Assembly: GCF_003259185.1 (NCBI RefSeq)
Contig: NZ_QGMP01000003.1
Span: 1 to 64,000 of the forward strand
Origin: Isoalcanivorax indicus
Lineage (GTDB): Bacteria > Pseudomonadota > Gammaproteobacteria > Pseudomonadales > Alcanivoracaceae
DNA: 64,000 nt
Reading direction: 5' to 3'
The first letter of the stretch is position 1. The number at the start of each line of letters is the position of its first letter. Below the pieces are notes generated by a model that was not told where the DNA came from, ran no database searches, and saw only the letters and a list, made by a program, of their open reading frames with translations. Shown here piece by piece: positions 37,907-46,582 of this stretch. Both the position numbers and the translations under genes were made by a program.

Positions 37907-37990
37907 CCGAGGCCTCAGTTCAGTGCCAACGACACGAACGCGACTTCGTAGCTTGTCGCCAGAACCAGACTTTCGGTTGGCTGGGAGTGG
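37907..37990 (-). repeat. 84-bp companion module, copy 2 (inverted)
   Basis: The reverse complement of this stretch matches positions 1-84 at about 85% by eye, including TCTGGTTCTGGCGAC, GCTACGAAGT and CTGAGGCCTCGG. Here it lies in the opposite orientation and 20 bp before the hairpin at 38010-38130, whereas in copy 1 it abuts the hairpin. Confidence 0.75.
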
Positions 37991-38009
37991 TTAACCGGGC
38001 TGCGCGTGA

Positions 38010-38130
38010 TGGCCCTCGGGGGGCGGGTAAAGGGTTTCTGGACCTTCGAGAGGCATGGATGCCGAACGAGAGCCCCCAGGGACGGGTTTACGGCGTGTCC
38101 AGAAACCCTTTACCCGCCCCCCGAGGGCCA
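38010..38130. repeat. Long intergenic hairpin repeat, copy 2
   Basis: A perfect 33-bp inverted repeat (38010-38042 with 38098-38130) surrounds a 55-nt loop with GGCATGGATGCCGAACGAGA and CCCCCAGGGACGGGTT. The stem core GGCCCTCGGGGGGCGGGTAA is shared with copy 3 at 61896-62014. The rest of the 326-bp gap from 37855 to 38180 holds no gene. Confidence 0.9.
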
Positions 38131-38180
38131 CAACCCCCACACCCAAAAGCATGGTCCCAAGCCCTCAGCCACCAACCCCG

Positions 38181-38411
38181 TCAGGGACGAATCAGCCGAT
38201 CAGTCAGACGATGCGCCAACGGCGCGATGATGCTGATCAGGGGAAAGGCCACCACCCAGGCCACAACCCAGGCGCGCAGCCAGCGCCAGACGAAGCCCGC
38301 GTCCATGCCGGTATTGATGAAAGTGATGACACCGGACATCAGCAGCGACATGAACGCCGACATGATCAGCGCGAACAGCAGCGGGCGAAAGCGGGCGGGG
38401 AAGATGGGCAT
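38181..38411 (-). CDS. DUF2798 family membrane protein
   Basis: A 76-aa protein with two transmembrane helices and the family pattern ARFRPLLFALIMSAFMSLLM, VITFINTG, then WVVAWVVAFPLISIIAPLAH with a basic tail. The function is unknown. It is divergent from the MocR-type regulator gene, about 150 bp apart. Confidence 0.85.
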   Translation of the reverse strand: MPIFPARFRPLLFALIMSAFMSLLMSGVITFINTGMDAGFVWRWLRAWVVAWVVAFPLISIIAPLAHRLTDRLIRP

Positions 38412-38563
38412 GGGTCGGGTTTCCAGAGTGATGGGGCGTGATATGGCACCATGTTACAAAAAAGGGTTGGCCCCCCGCAGCGGTTGCGGCATGGTTTCAG
38501 GGCGGTCGGCAGGCCGCGCAGCAACCATGATAACAACAAGCCGTGTCCGGGCTGGAGAGCAAA

Positions 38564-40003
38564 GTGGCCGAGGAACGCTTCCTTTACGAGCGGATCAGCC
38601 AGCGCCTGCTGGAGCAGATCCGCGCTGGCAATTACGCTGTGGGCGAACGTCTGCCCTCGGTGCGGCGCATGAGCGCGCTTTTCGGTGTCAGCGTCAATAC
38701 GGTGATGCAGTGTTACCGGCAGCTTGAGCTGGAGGGTTATCTGGAGATACGCCCCCAGTCCGGGGTCTTCGTGCGCCCCATGGACACCGACGTCGTGGCG
38801 CCGCCGGACGAGGCGCGCTACCCGCTGCTGCCGGTGGAGGTATCACTCAGCGAGCAGGTGCTGGAATACATGGCCCTGCATGCCCGGCCGGAGGTCGTGC
38901 GCCTGGGCATTGCCCTGCCAGGGCCGGAGGTGCTGCCACTGGGGCGGGTCATGCAGGTGATGCGCGACGTGACCCGGCATCATCCCATTGAGGCCTGGGA
39001 TTATATTCACCCCAATGTGAACAGCCCGCTCACGCACCAGCTTGCGCGCCGCAGCCTGGGTTATGACCAGCCGTTTGCGGCCGAGGATATCATCGTCACC
39101 AATGGCTGTATGGAGGCGCTGACGCTGGCCCTGCGCAGCGTCAGCAAGCCGGGCGATGCGGTGGCGGTGGAATCGCCCACCTATTACGGCACCCTGTTGT
39201 TGCTGGAAGCCCATCAGCGCCGGGTCGTCGAGGTGCCGGCCCACCCGCGTGATGGCATCAGCCTGTCGGCGCTGGAAGAAGTGTTTGCCCGGCGTCGTGT
39301 GTCAGCCTGCATGGTCGCCACCAACGCACAGAACCCGCTTGGCTTCACCATGTCCGCCGCGCGCAAGCAGGCGCTGGTGGCGTTGTCGGCGCGCTATCAG
39401 ATTCCGTTGATCGAGAACGATATCTGGGGCGATACGGTGTATGCCTCGGCCCAGGCCCTGCCGGCCAAGGCCTGGGACCGCGAGGGCCTGGTGATCTACT
39501 GCAATTCCTTCTCCAAGACGCTGATGCCGGGTATGCGCCTGGGCTGGACGGTGGGCGGGCGTTTTCACCGGCGCCTGCTGGAGCTGAAACAGCTCAGTAC
39601 CATTACCTCACCATCGCTGTCGCAGCTGGCCATGGGGCGGTTGCTGGAAAGTGGCTTTCATGCGCGTCATCTACGGGCGCTGCGCGAGGCGCTGTATCGG
39701 CAGGCGGTGCAGATGCAGTCGCTGGTGCTGGCGGCTTTTCCTGCCGGGACCCGTGTCACGCTGCCTTCCGGCGGCTGCGTGCTGTGGGTGAAGTTGCCCG
39801 ACGGGGTCGACAGTCACGAACTGTTCGCCATGGCGGCCCAGGCCGATATCCATGTTTTTCCTGGCGGTGTCTTCTCCGCCACCGGGGAGTATCGGGGTTA
39901 TCTGCGCATCAATGCGGGTAATCCGGTGACGGATGTCATCCGTCATGCGGTGCAGCAACTCGGTGACATGGTGGCGCAGCAGATGGCGGCAAGGTCACAT
40001 TGA
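38564..40003 (+). CDS. MocR-type GntR/aminotransferase regulator
   Basis: About 479 aa. An N-terminal winged helix of GntR type (YERISQRLLEQIRAGNY, then GERLPSVRRMSALFGVSVNT) is fused to a class I aminotransferase-like domain with the PLP lysine in YCNSFSKTLMPGMRLGWT. MocR proteins sense amino acids or PLP and usually control a neighbouring gene. GTG 38564 is preferred because GGAG lies 6 nt before it; GTG 38543 is the alternative. It sits amid the hydrolase cluster and is divergent from DUF2798, which is a plausible target. Confidence 0.88.
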   Translation: MAEERFLYERISQRLLEQIRAGNYAVGERLPSVRRMSALFGVSVNTVMQCYRQLELEGYLEIRPQSGVFVRPMDTDVVAPPDEARYPLLPVEVSLSEQVLEYMALHARPEVVRLGIALPGPEVLPLGRVMQVMRDVTRHHPIEAWDYIHPNVNSPLTHQLARRSLGYDQPFAAEDIIVTNGCMEALTLALRSVSKPGDAVAVESPTYYGTLLLLEAHQRRVVEVPAHPRDGISLSALEEVFARRRVSACMVATNAQNPLGFTMSAARKQALVALSARYQIPLIENDIWGDTVYASAQALPAKAWDREGLVIYCNSFSKTLMPGMRLGWTVGGRFHRRLLELKQLSTITSPSLSQLAMGRLLESGFHARHLRALREALYRQAVQMQSLVLAAFPAGTRVTLPSGGCVLWVKLPDGVDSHELFAMAAQADIHVFPGGVFSATGEYRGYLRINAGNPVTDVIRHAVQQLGDMVAQQMAARSH

Positions 40004-40012
40004 CCTTGCCGC
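39986..40012. terminator. Hairpin between convergent genes
   Basis: A perfect 12-bp inverted repeat GCGGCAAGGTCA/TGACCTTGCCGC with a 3-nt loop covers the stop codon of the MocR-type gene and ends 8 bp from the stop of the opposite esterase gene. It lacks a U-tract but is well placed to end both transcripts. Confidence 0.6.
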
Positions 40013-40019
40013 CATGGGG

Positions 40020-42203
40020 TCAGCGGTCCAGGCCGGTGTGATCGAAGCTGCGGCAGATGTCGTCGCCGCAGACGTCAATCACTTCGCTGTCGCGCTGCAT
40101 GAAGGCGCTTTTCTGTGCCTGGGCAGCGGCTGTGCGACGCGGGCTTTCATGGGGGTCATTGCCGTACCCCGTCTCCCTGGTGGGGCCGGTGTTGTTGGTC
40201 GGTGGCAGGGCATTGCCGCGTTCCGTTTCCGGATTCCAGGCGCCCGAGTCCCAGATCATCAAGGCATGGCCCTGATGCGGATACTGGATGTCGTCGATGG
40301 CGAAATAGGGATTGCTGTCGGTGTGATCGCCCAGTCGCCGTGTCGGTTCATGAACGGGGGCGCCGATGGTACGGGCGATGATTTCCGCGCTCCAGTGCGT
40401 CACCAGATGATCGCCCAGGGCGGCATGCAGCAGCACGCGTTTGTCCGTATCGGTATTCGGCAGATGACGCCCTGCCAGATGGCTCAGGTAGCCGTTATTC
40501 TCCGCCCGGTCCCAGAGCATCTGCATCAGGGCAAACACGAGACTCTGGTCCAGGGTGTCGGGATAGGCGCCGTACAGAATAAAGCCGAAACGTTCTTCGA
40601 ACGGGCCGAAGCGTTGCAGCAGCAGGCTGTAGTTGGCTCCCGGCACACCCAGCACACCGCGATGAATGTCCGGTGCCGTCGCCACCAGTGCGCCGCCCAT
40701 GATGCCGCCCTGGCTGTTGCCATCGAAGAACACCTCGTCATGGTCGGTCACGAAGACCACCTCACCTTCGTGGCTGAATGCCGGGTGCGAAGCAAAACCA
40801 TCCGGGTGAGTCAGCAGGCGCGCCAGGTACATGAAGTTCAACAGGCCCTGCTGGCTGCGGTCGTTCATCATGGGCAGATTGCTGATGTCGGCGAGCACGA
40901 GCGGTACCACGCCGGCATCCACATCAAAACGTGACATGCCGATCCAGTCGGTGGCGCAGTACATGATGTTGTGGTCATGCGACATGACGCGAACGGCATC
41001 GCTGCGGAATTCGCCGCCGGGACCTTCACCAAATAATCCGTGACCGTACAGCGCCGCCCGCGCCGGGTTGACGGGCGCACTGTCGTCATCAAAATCTGCG
41101 ACCGTGGCTTCGGGGATCTGGCAACGGAAACGGGCCTGAACCACGTCATCGTTGTTGCGCACCTGGGGCAGGGCGTCGGCGTCGTTATCGCCATCGCTCG
41201 CATAATTGAAACGGCCGCCGGGCACACCGCCGGGGGTGGTGAGATAGTTGGGCACGTCAAACGTGCCGCTGATGCCGCGACTGAGCAGTGCGCGTTCCTG
41301 GCCGTCGATCTCCTTGCCAACGGTGGTGACGTTGAAAACCGGCGCCTGGTCGCCGAGACGCGCAAAGGCATCGTCACGAATATGCAGCAATCGACCGGTC
41401 AGGTTCTGCTGGCTGGCGATGGTGAAATCCCAGGCCAGCGTCAGCGAATCGCGTGCCACGCCATGCTGTGCCAGGCGGCTGAAGATATCATCCATAGCCG
41501 GGCGGCGTTGCTCATAGATGTCCTGGCCGGTGCGCAAATTGTCGCGATAGGCCCGAAACAGGGCCGGTGCCTCCAGCAGTTCACCCTGATCATCGCGCAG
41601 CTGCCGCAGGGCAACGATGTAGCGTCGGCCTTCGATGAAATTCGTCGCCGGACGAATCATCAGCGATTGCCGCTGCGGGTCGGTCGCCGTGGCGTCCAGT
41701 TCCGCCCAGATCAGATGGCGTTCCAGCGTTTCGGCGTCAATAACCAGAACAGGAGCATCGGTTTCCAGTGACGCTTCAATATCACCGAGGGTGACGGCGC
41801 CGGTCTGCTCCAGGTCCACCCCGGGGAAATGCGCCAGCAGCATCGCGCCTGGCGAAAAGCCGTCGTTGCGATTCCACTCGGCGGGGTCCATCGCTGCGGC
41901 TTCGGTGGGCAGGCCGGGCACGCCTGAAGGTTGTGCCACCGGCAGCGCTTCGGTCTGAAGATGAATACGCAATCCCGTGACACTGTTGTCGTCCGCCTGT
42001 GTGTAGTGGTTGCTCGGGAATGGGTAGAGACAGTGACTGCTGATCAGTTGATCGCAGTAGGCCGCCTGGGCCGGGTCCAGATGCGATAAATCAATTTGTG
42101 GACCACGGGGCGAGGATGACGATGAGCCGCCACAACCGGACAGTATGAGGCCGGCCATGGCGAGGCTGGTGGTTGCCAGCCGGCGAGTGCAGCGCTTGGG
42201 CAT
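40020..42203 (-). CDS. Outer-membrane lipoprotein esterase (GNSQGG family)
   Basis: A 727-aa predicted lipoprotein (lipobox LSGC, then GGSSSSS). It is homologous along its length to the C-terminal half of the 1,938-aa lipoprotein. Shared blocks are HCLYPFPSNHY, EWNRNDGFSPGAML, LAWDFTIASQQNLTGRLLH, AALYGHGL, HPDGFASHPAF, the nucleophile motif FDGNSQGGIMGG, GVPGANYSLLL and LGDHLVTHWSAEI. Candidate triad members are the Ser in GNSQGG, an Asp near LGDHLVTHW and a His near HQGHAL. ATG 42203 has GGAGA 7 nt upstream; an ATG at 42218 contains the ribosome site and is less likely. It is divergent from the DUF6351 gene. The substrate is unknown. Confidence 0.7.
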   Translation of the reverse strand: MPKRCTRRLATTSLAMAGLILSGCGGSSSSSPRGPQIDLSHLDPAQAAYCDQLISSHCLYPFPSNHYTQADDNSVTGLRIHLQTEALPVAQPSGVPGLPTEAAAMDPAEWNRNDGFSPGAMLLAHFPGVDLEQTGAVTLGDIEASLETDAPVLVIDAETLERHLIWAELDATATDPQRQSLMIRPATNFIEGRRYIVALRQLRDDQGELLEAPALFRAYRDNLRTGQDIYEQRRPAMDDIFSRLAQHGVARDSLTLAWDFTIASQQNLTGRLLHIRDDAFARLGDQAPVFNVTTVGKEIDGQERALLSRGISGTFDVPNYLTTPGGVPGGRFNYASDGDNDADALPQVRNNDDVVQARFRCQIPEATVADFDDDSAPVNPARAALYGHGLFGEGPGGEFRSDAVRVMSHDHNIMYCATDWIGMSRFDVDAGVVPLVLADISNLPMMNDRSQQGLLNFMYLARLLTHPDGFASHPAFSHEGEVVFVTDHDEVFFDGNSQGGIMGGALVATAPDIHRGVLGVPGANYSLLLQRFGPFEERFGFILYGAYPDTLDQSLVFALMQMLWDRAENNGYLSHLAGRHLPNTDTDKRVLLHAALGDHLVTHWSAEIIARTIGAPVHEPTRRLGDHTDSNPYFAIDDIQYPHQGHALMIWDSGAWNPETERGNALPPTNNTGPTRETGYGNDPHESPRRTAAAQAQKSAFMQRDSEVIDVCGDDICRSFDHTGLDR

Positions 42204-42337
42204 GGTACTTCTCCGCATCAGCCATTCGCCGGGATACGGCGTGGCCGGTTTGTTGTTGATGTGCTGGTGATCTTGTCCTGTGCCAGTCTAGGCGCGGCGC
42301 TGTGAGCACCAACAGAGACAGATTCCGGCGAATGAGT

Positions 42338-42443
42338 GAAACAGTTGCGGTGTACATCTGTTTCCCGGAAAGGTGAGAGTGTTCCCTTTGGTAACTCTTT
42401 TCCGGTGCGCGTAACACTGTTTGATTGGTTTAACCGCAACTGT
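42338..42443. promoter_or_regulatory. Inverted repeats in the divergent hydrolase promoter
   Basis: The 312-bp region between the two divergent lipoprotein genes (42204-42515) holds two dyads. GAAACAG at 42338-42344 pairs with CTGTTTC at 42358-42364. An 11-mer ACAGTTGCGGT at 42341-42351 recurs as its exact reverse complement at 42433-42443. Both are candidate operator sites for a shared regulator. The same region must hold both promoters. Confidence 0.5.
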
Positions 42444-42515
42444 ACCTTTCGCTGGCCTCGGGGCTTTCCTAACGTGTAGTGGTCTTGCGAGATAACAACA
42501 ATCGAGGAGTGGACC

Positions 42516-44873
42516 ATGAAACGATATGCAGCCGGCGGCGTGCTGGCCGCCATGAGTATGGCAATGTTGGTGGGTTGTGGCGGCAGTTCGGGATCGTCGC
42601 GTGACATCGCGCCTTCCGTGACGCTGGATATCATTTCCAGTGCGCCGGATCAGGTCAGCGGTGGCGATGTGCGCATCGGCCTGCATGGCGATGACGCCGT
42701 GTTGTCGGCGCTGACATTGCGACTCAATGGTGAGTCAACCACGATGCAGGTGCTGGTGCCGGGCGACGGCATGCTCGAAGGCCTGGTCGAGGGTCTTGCT
42801 CCTGGCGACAACCAGCTGGAGGTGGTGCATCCGCAATTCGGTGTGCTCGCGGACCAGACGCTGGTGAATCACCCCATCACCGGGCCAATGTTTTCCGGGC
42901 CACAGCAGTATCCGTTTGTCTGCATGACGGTGCATGAGCTGGGCATTCAGCCGCTGGTGGACGATGGCGCTACCGAAGGCTTCCCGGTCCTGGACGACGA
43001 AGACAACGTGATCGGTTACAGCCGTGACTGTTCTATCGAGCCTTATGTCGAATACTGGTACCGCACTACCGGCAACAGCTATGCGCTCTTGCCTCTGGAC
43101 GGTTCGCGTCCTGCGAATCTGGCGATGACGACGCTGATGGATGGTCGGGAAGTCGACTTCATCGTGCGTTGGGAGCGTGGCACCATCAATCGCTTTATCT
43201 ACAGCTACGCCATGCTGGCGACGCTGGATGAAGCCAATGAAAATCCCGGCGCGCTGGACACGGATCTGTGGAATGGCCGTCTGCTCTATCGTTTCCAGGG
43301 CGGCGTGGGGATTGGTCATAGCCAGGGCCGGGTGGATCGCGATCGGCGTGCGCTGCATCCGGAAGTGCTGGGGCTGGGCTATGCCATCGCCTACTCCACC
43401 GGCAATCGCACCGGCGAACATTACAATCTGGAACTGGGCGCAGAAACCGCACTGATGGTGAAGGAGCACTTCATCAAGCGCTATGGCGCGCCGCTGTATA
43501 CGGTGGGGTTGGGGGCTTCCGGCGGCGGTATCCAGCAATACATGTATGCGCAGAATGCACCGGGCCTGATTGATGCTGGCGTGCCGGTGCAGGCCTATAC
43601 GGACATGGTGACGCAGACCATTCATATCGGCGATTGTGAACTGCTGGAACATTATATGGATGTGACCGATGCCGATAATGAAAAATGGCATACCACGGCG
43701 CACCGCTCCTGGCTGGTCGGCCTGCACGCCACGGACAATGTGCCCGACCCCATGGCAGCGGCCAAACAGATGCTCAATGATATGGCCGGCACGAATTACG
43801 GTATCGCGCCCGGCTCCACCGAATGCATCGAGTCCTGGCGTGGCCTGACGCCGCTGGCGCTGAACCCGCATTTTGGCAGCGTGCGCGAGCAACAGAAGAT
43901 GCAGCCTTCTTCTATCATGGACAATGTTCACTGGACCCATACTGATGACCTGGTGAATATCTATGGCCGCGATGACACCGGGCATGCCCGCTCGCTGTTC
44001 GATAATGTGGGTGTGCAGTATGGTTTGCAGGCGTTGCTGGATGGGCATATCACCGGCGAGGAATTTCTTGATCTGAATGCGAAAGTGGGCGGCTGGAAAC
44101 ATCCCTCTGAAATGGTGCAGGAAGGCTTCCCCTTCATTGGCAGCATCGGGGACGTGCAGTCGAATCCGTCCCACTTTGACCCGTGGAGTCGTCGCAATAT
44201 GAACCTGAGCGCCGGCGATACCCCCGCGCCGCGAACGGAAGGCGACATACTGGCCATGAATGCGGCCTACGAGTCGGGCATGGTGTTCCAGGGGCACGCG
44301 GATATTCCGTTGATCGACTGGCGCCCTTATCTGGAAGAGGTGCTGGATATGCACAATGTGCATCAGTCCTTTGCCCTCCGGCAGCGCATGCTCGATGCCG
44401 TCGGGCATCACGACAATCAGGTGATCTGGTTTACCGATGCGCGCGGTGTGGAAAACAATGCCTTTGACCAGACGCCGATGGCGCTGGCCGTCATCGATGA
44501 ATGGATGACCAATATCCGTGAAAACCCTGAGCTGTCGGTGGCCGAGAACAAACCCGCTGCGGCAGTAGACAGCTGCTTCGACAATCACGGCCAACTGATC
44601 GCCGCCGACGAGACGGTCTGGAACGGTATTCTGGACGGCGAGGCGGAAGGCGCCTGCACGGCCACCTTCCCGATCTACACCACCTCGCGTATCGTCGCCG
44701 GCGCGCCGATCCAGGGCGACTTCTTCAAGTGTGCCCTGAAGCCGGTGCAAACCGCGCTGGCGGATGGCACCTACGGAGACTGGGCGCCGAGCGCGGAAGA
44801 GATCACTCGCCTGGAGGCCATCTTCCCCGATGGCGTCTGTGATTACAGCCAGCTGGATGTCGGGCGGCCCTGA
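42516..44873 (+). CDS. DUF6351 family lipoprotein hydrolase
   Basis: A 785-aa predicted lipoprotein (lipobox LVGC, then GGSSGSS). An Ig-like N-terminal part (about 30-125) is followed by a large alpha/beta-hydrolase-like region. Family features include PFVCMTVHELGIQP, QGGVGIGHSQGRVDRDRRAL and the nucleophile elbow GLGASGGGIQQYMYAQ (about residue 330), with later HQSFALRQRM. I recognise it as DUF6351, an uncharacterised family of secreted hydrolases. GAGGAG precedes ATG 42516. It is divergent from the GNSQGG esterase and shares the anchor motif with it, so both probably act at the outer membrane on related substrates. Confidence 0.78.
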   Translation: MKRYAAGGVLAAMSMAMLVGCGGSSGSSRDIAPSVTLDIISSAPDQVSGGDVRIGLHGDDAVLSALTLRLNGESTTMQVLVPGDGMLEGLVEGLAPGDNQLEVVHPQFGVLADQTLVNHPITGPMFSGPQQYPFVCMTVHELGIQPLVDDGATEGFPVLDDEDNVIGYSRDCSIEPYVEYWYRTTGNSYALLPLDGSRPANLAMTTLMDGREVDFIVRWERGTINRFIYSYAMLATLDEANENPGALDTDLWNGRLLYRFQGGVGIGHSQGRVDRDRRALHPEVLGLGYAIAYSTGNRTGEHYNLELGAETALMVKEHFIKRYGAPLYTVGLGASGGGIQQYMYAQNAPGLIDAGVPVQAYTDMVTQTIHIGDCELLEHYMDVTDADNEKWHTTAHRSWLVGLHATDNVPDPMAAAKQMLNDMAGTNYGIAPGSTECIESWRGLTPLALNPHFGSVREQQKMQPSSIMDNVHWTHTDDLVNIYGRDDTGHARSLFDNVGVQYGLQALLDGHITGEEFLDLNAKVGGWKHPSEMVQEGFPFIGSIGDVQSNPSHFDPWSRRNMNLSAGDTPAPRTEGDILAMNAAYESGMVFQGHADIPLIDWRPYLEEVLDMHNVHQSFALRQRMLDAVGHHDNQVIWFTDARGVENNAFDQTPMALAVIDEWMTNIRENPELSVAENKPAAAVDSCFDNHGQLIAADETVWNGILDGEAEGACTATFPIYTTSRIVAGAPIQGDFFKCALKPVQTALADGTYGDWAPSAEEITRLEAIFPDGVCDYSQLDVGRP

Positions 44874-44896
44874 GCCCGGGGCGGCCTGATCCTGCT

Positions 44897-44927
44897 GACC
44901 CGATGGGCGCCTCGCCCGTCGGGTCTT
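44897..44927 (+). terminator. Terminator after the DUF6351 gene
   Basis: A 13-bp stem GACCCGATGGGCG/CGCCCGTCGGGTC with one T-G wobble and a 3-nt loop is followed by TTTAG. It lies between convergent genes and may serve both. Confidence 0.75.
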
Positions 44928-44932
44928 TAGTC

Positions 44933-46165
44933 TCAGTCCAGCCTGCTAAAGGAAAACAACGCCGTCAGTGGGTGCGCGCGATGCTCGATCTGTGCTCGCA
45001 GCAGTCCGGCACCCAGCATGCTGTAGGTGATGCCGTTACCGCCATAAGCCAGCGCAAACAGCACGCGTGGACCCTGTTCCGGATGGGGGCCGAACAACGG
45101 CAGGCCGTCGCGCGTTTCGGCAAAGGTGCCTGCCCAGGCAAATGCGGCCTGTGCCTTGAGATGAGGGAACAGCCGGGAGACCTTGCGCTGCAGTGTCGCG
45201 GCCTTGCGATCGACGGAGCGGTCCCGGCGCGCCGGGATGTCATGGTCGTCGTCCTCACCGCCTGCCAGCAACCTGCCATCGCCCGTGCTGCGCAGGTACA
45301 GGTAGGGGCGGGCGGACTCCCACAGCAATGTGTTGGCCAGCCAGCCCAGCTCGACCGGATCAATGGGGTCAGTGATGTAGGCGTAGCTGCTGAGATTTCT
45401 GGCGACACGCTGACGCAACCAGCGTTGCGATTCGTAGCCACTGGCCATCACGGCGTATTGGGCCTTGACCAGCATGCCGTTGTCGGTGGTCAGCTGAACT
45501 GAATGGGCGGTCGCCTTGATCGAGGCGACCTGCGTGCGATCGAACACGCGCGCGCCCTGTTTCTGCATCCTGTGCAGCAGGCGTGAAGCGAGGCGGTACG
45601 GGTCTACCCGGGCGGCTACCGTGCTGAGGATCGCGGCGGGTGCCTTCAATTGATATTCGTCCTTGAGCGTCCCCCGATTCAGCCAGCGTACCGGAAAGCC
45701 GTGTTTCTGCCGCCAGGCAAATTCGTCCTCCAGGTCGGTGCGATCCTTGCGACGGCTGGCGTAGTACAGGCTGTCGCAGGTATCGAAGTCGACATCGCCG
45801 ATCGCGTTGGCGATCTCCCCAATGCTGCTGATGGCCTCCAGGCTGGATTGATACGCCAGCAGCGCGGTGTCCTGGTCGTAGCGCCTGACGAGATCAGTCG
45901 CATGGGTGTCGTTTTCATACTGCAACAAGGCGGTACTGGCGGACGTGCTGCCCCAACAGACATCGCGCTGATCGAGTACGACGACATCATGGCCGTGGCC
46001 AGCCAGTTCGTCAGCGATCAGCGCGCCGGTAATGCCCGCACCGACTACTGCGACATCGCAGCGTATGTCGGCGTCAAGCGGAGGGAAGGCATGCATGAGG
46101 CCATTCTTGACGGCCCAGAACGGATACCCGCTTTTCAAGTCCACCGACGGCTCCTGATGCATCAT
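44933..46165 (-). CDS. FAD-dependent amine/amino-acid oxidoreductase (DAO family)
   Basis: A 410-aa flavoprotein with an N-terminal Rossmann motif, DVAVVGAGITGALIADEL, and the DAO-type GSTSASTALLQYE after it. A C-terminal nucleotide-domain segment reads AFAWAGTFAETRDGLPLFG and FALAYGGNGITYSMLGA. The layout resembles gamma-glutamylputrescine oxidase-like enzymes, which oxidise a primary or secondary amine. No Rieske domain is present at the C terminus. The substrate is unknown, and it stands alone between a terminator and a long gap. Confidence 0.82.
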   Translation of the reverse strand: MMHQEPSVDLKSGYPFWAVKNGLMHAFPPLDADIRCDVAVVGAGITGALIADELAGHGHDVVVLDQRDVCWGSTSASTALLQYENDTHATDLVRRYDQDTALLAYQSSLEAISSIGEIANAIGDVDFDTCDSLYYASRRKDRTDLEDEFAWRQKHGFPVRWLNRGTLKDEYQLKAPAAILSTVAARVDPYRLASRLLHRMQKQGARVFDRTQVASIKATAHSVQLTTDNGMLVKAQYAVMASGYESQRWLRQRVARNLSSYAYITDPIDPVELGWLANTLLWESARPYLYLRSTGDGRLLAGGEDDDHDIPARRDRSVDRKAATLQRKVSRLFPHLKAQAAFAWAGTFAETRDGLPLFGPHPEQGPRVLFALAYGGNGITYSMLGAGLLRAQIEHRAHPLTALFSFSRLD

Positions 46166-46582
46166 GTCATGGATTACCTGACAGCATCACGCTGGGGTGC
46201 GCATCGCGTCAGTGCGTTGTCACACGGATCACAGGTAACCAGTGTGCGTTATCGAACAGACCGCTCCGGGCAAGCGATGCGTTCGTCGCCGCCAAGGTCC
46301 ACGACAGCGCCATGGCACCACCGGCAGGGGAAACGACACAGCCAGGCTCCAGCGCGCTGACCAACCGGAGGTGCCGCGCCACTTCTCCCGCGACATCGGG
46401 CTACAAGGGGCCATAAGTAAAATCATGCGTGTTTTGCCGCGAAAGCGGTGCAGTGTGTTCGTTGGCGTACGGAGGATCTGTTGGCTTGTGCGCAATATGA
46501 AATGGATTTCCCGCGAACCCGGGAACTGAACCAAAGACCCGAGAGGGTCCGGCAGACCGCCGTGTAACTGAGGAGTTTGATT
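46166..46582 (+). other. 417-bp intergenic region
   Basis: No supported gene is found. Short frames on both strands lack ribosome sites and recognisable products. The last 150 bases are upstream of the PRC-barrel gene and probably hold its promoter. GAGGAG at 46570-46575 is a strong ribosome site for ATG 46583. Confidence 0.55.

Noticed and set aside
37987-38727. 246-aa open frame crossing the hairpin repeat
   Set aside because: It translates the palindromic repeat and the antisense of DUF2798; the same peptide FERHGCRTRA appears at the other repeat copy because of the DNA repeat, not because of a protein family.
42735-44750. 671-aa open frame antisense to the DUF6351 gene
   Set aside because: Same composition bias and complete overlap with a gene carrying a clear lipobox and hydrolase motif.
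46166-46582. A possible pseudogene or ECF-type promoter in the gap before the PRC-barrel gene
   Set aside because: Short frames of 55-100 codons lack start signals and recognisable products, and the GGAAC/GTC elements are not at ECF spacing.
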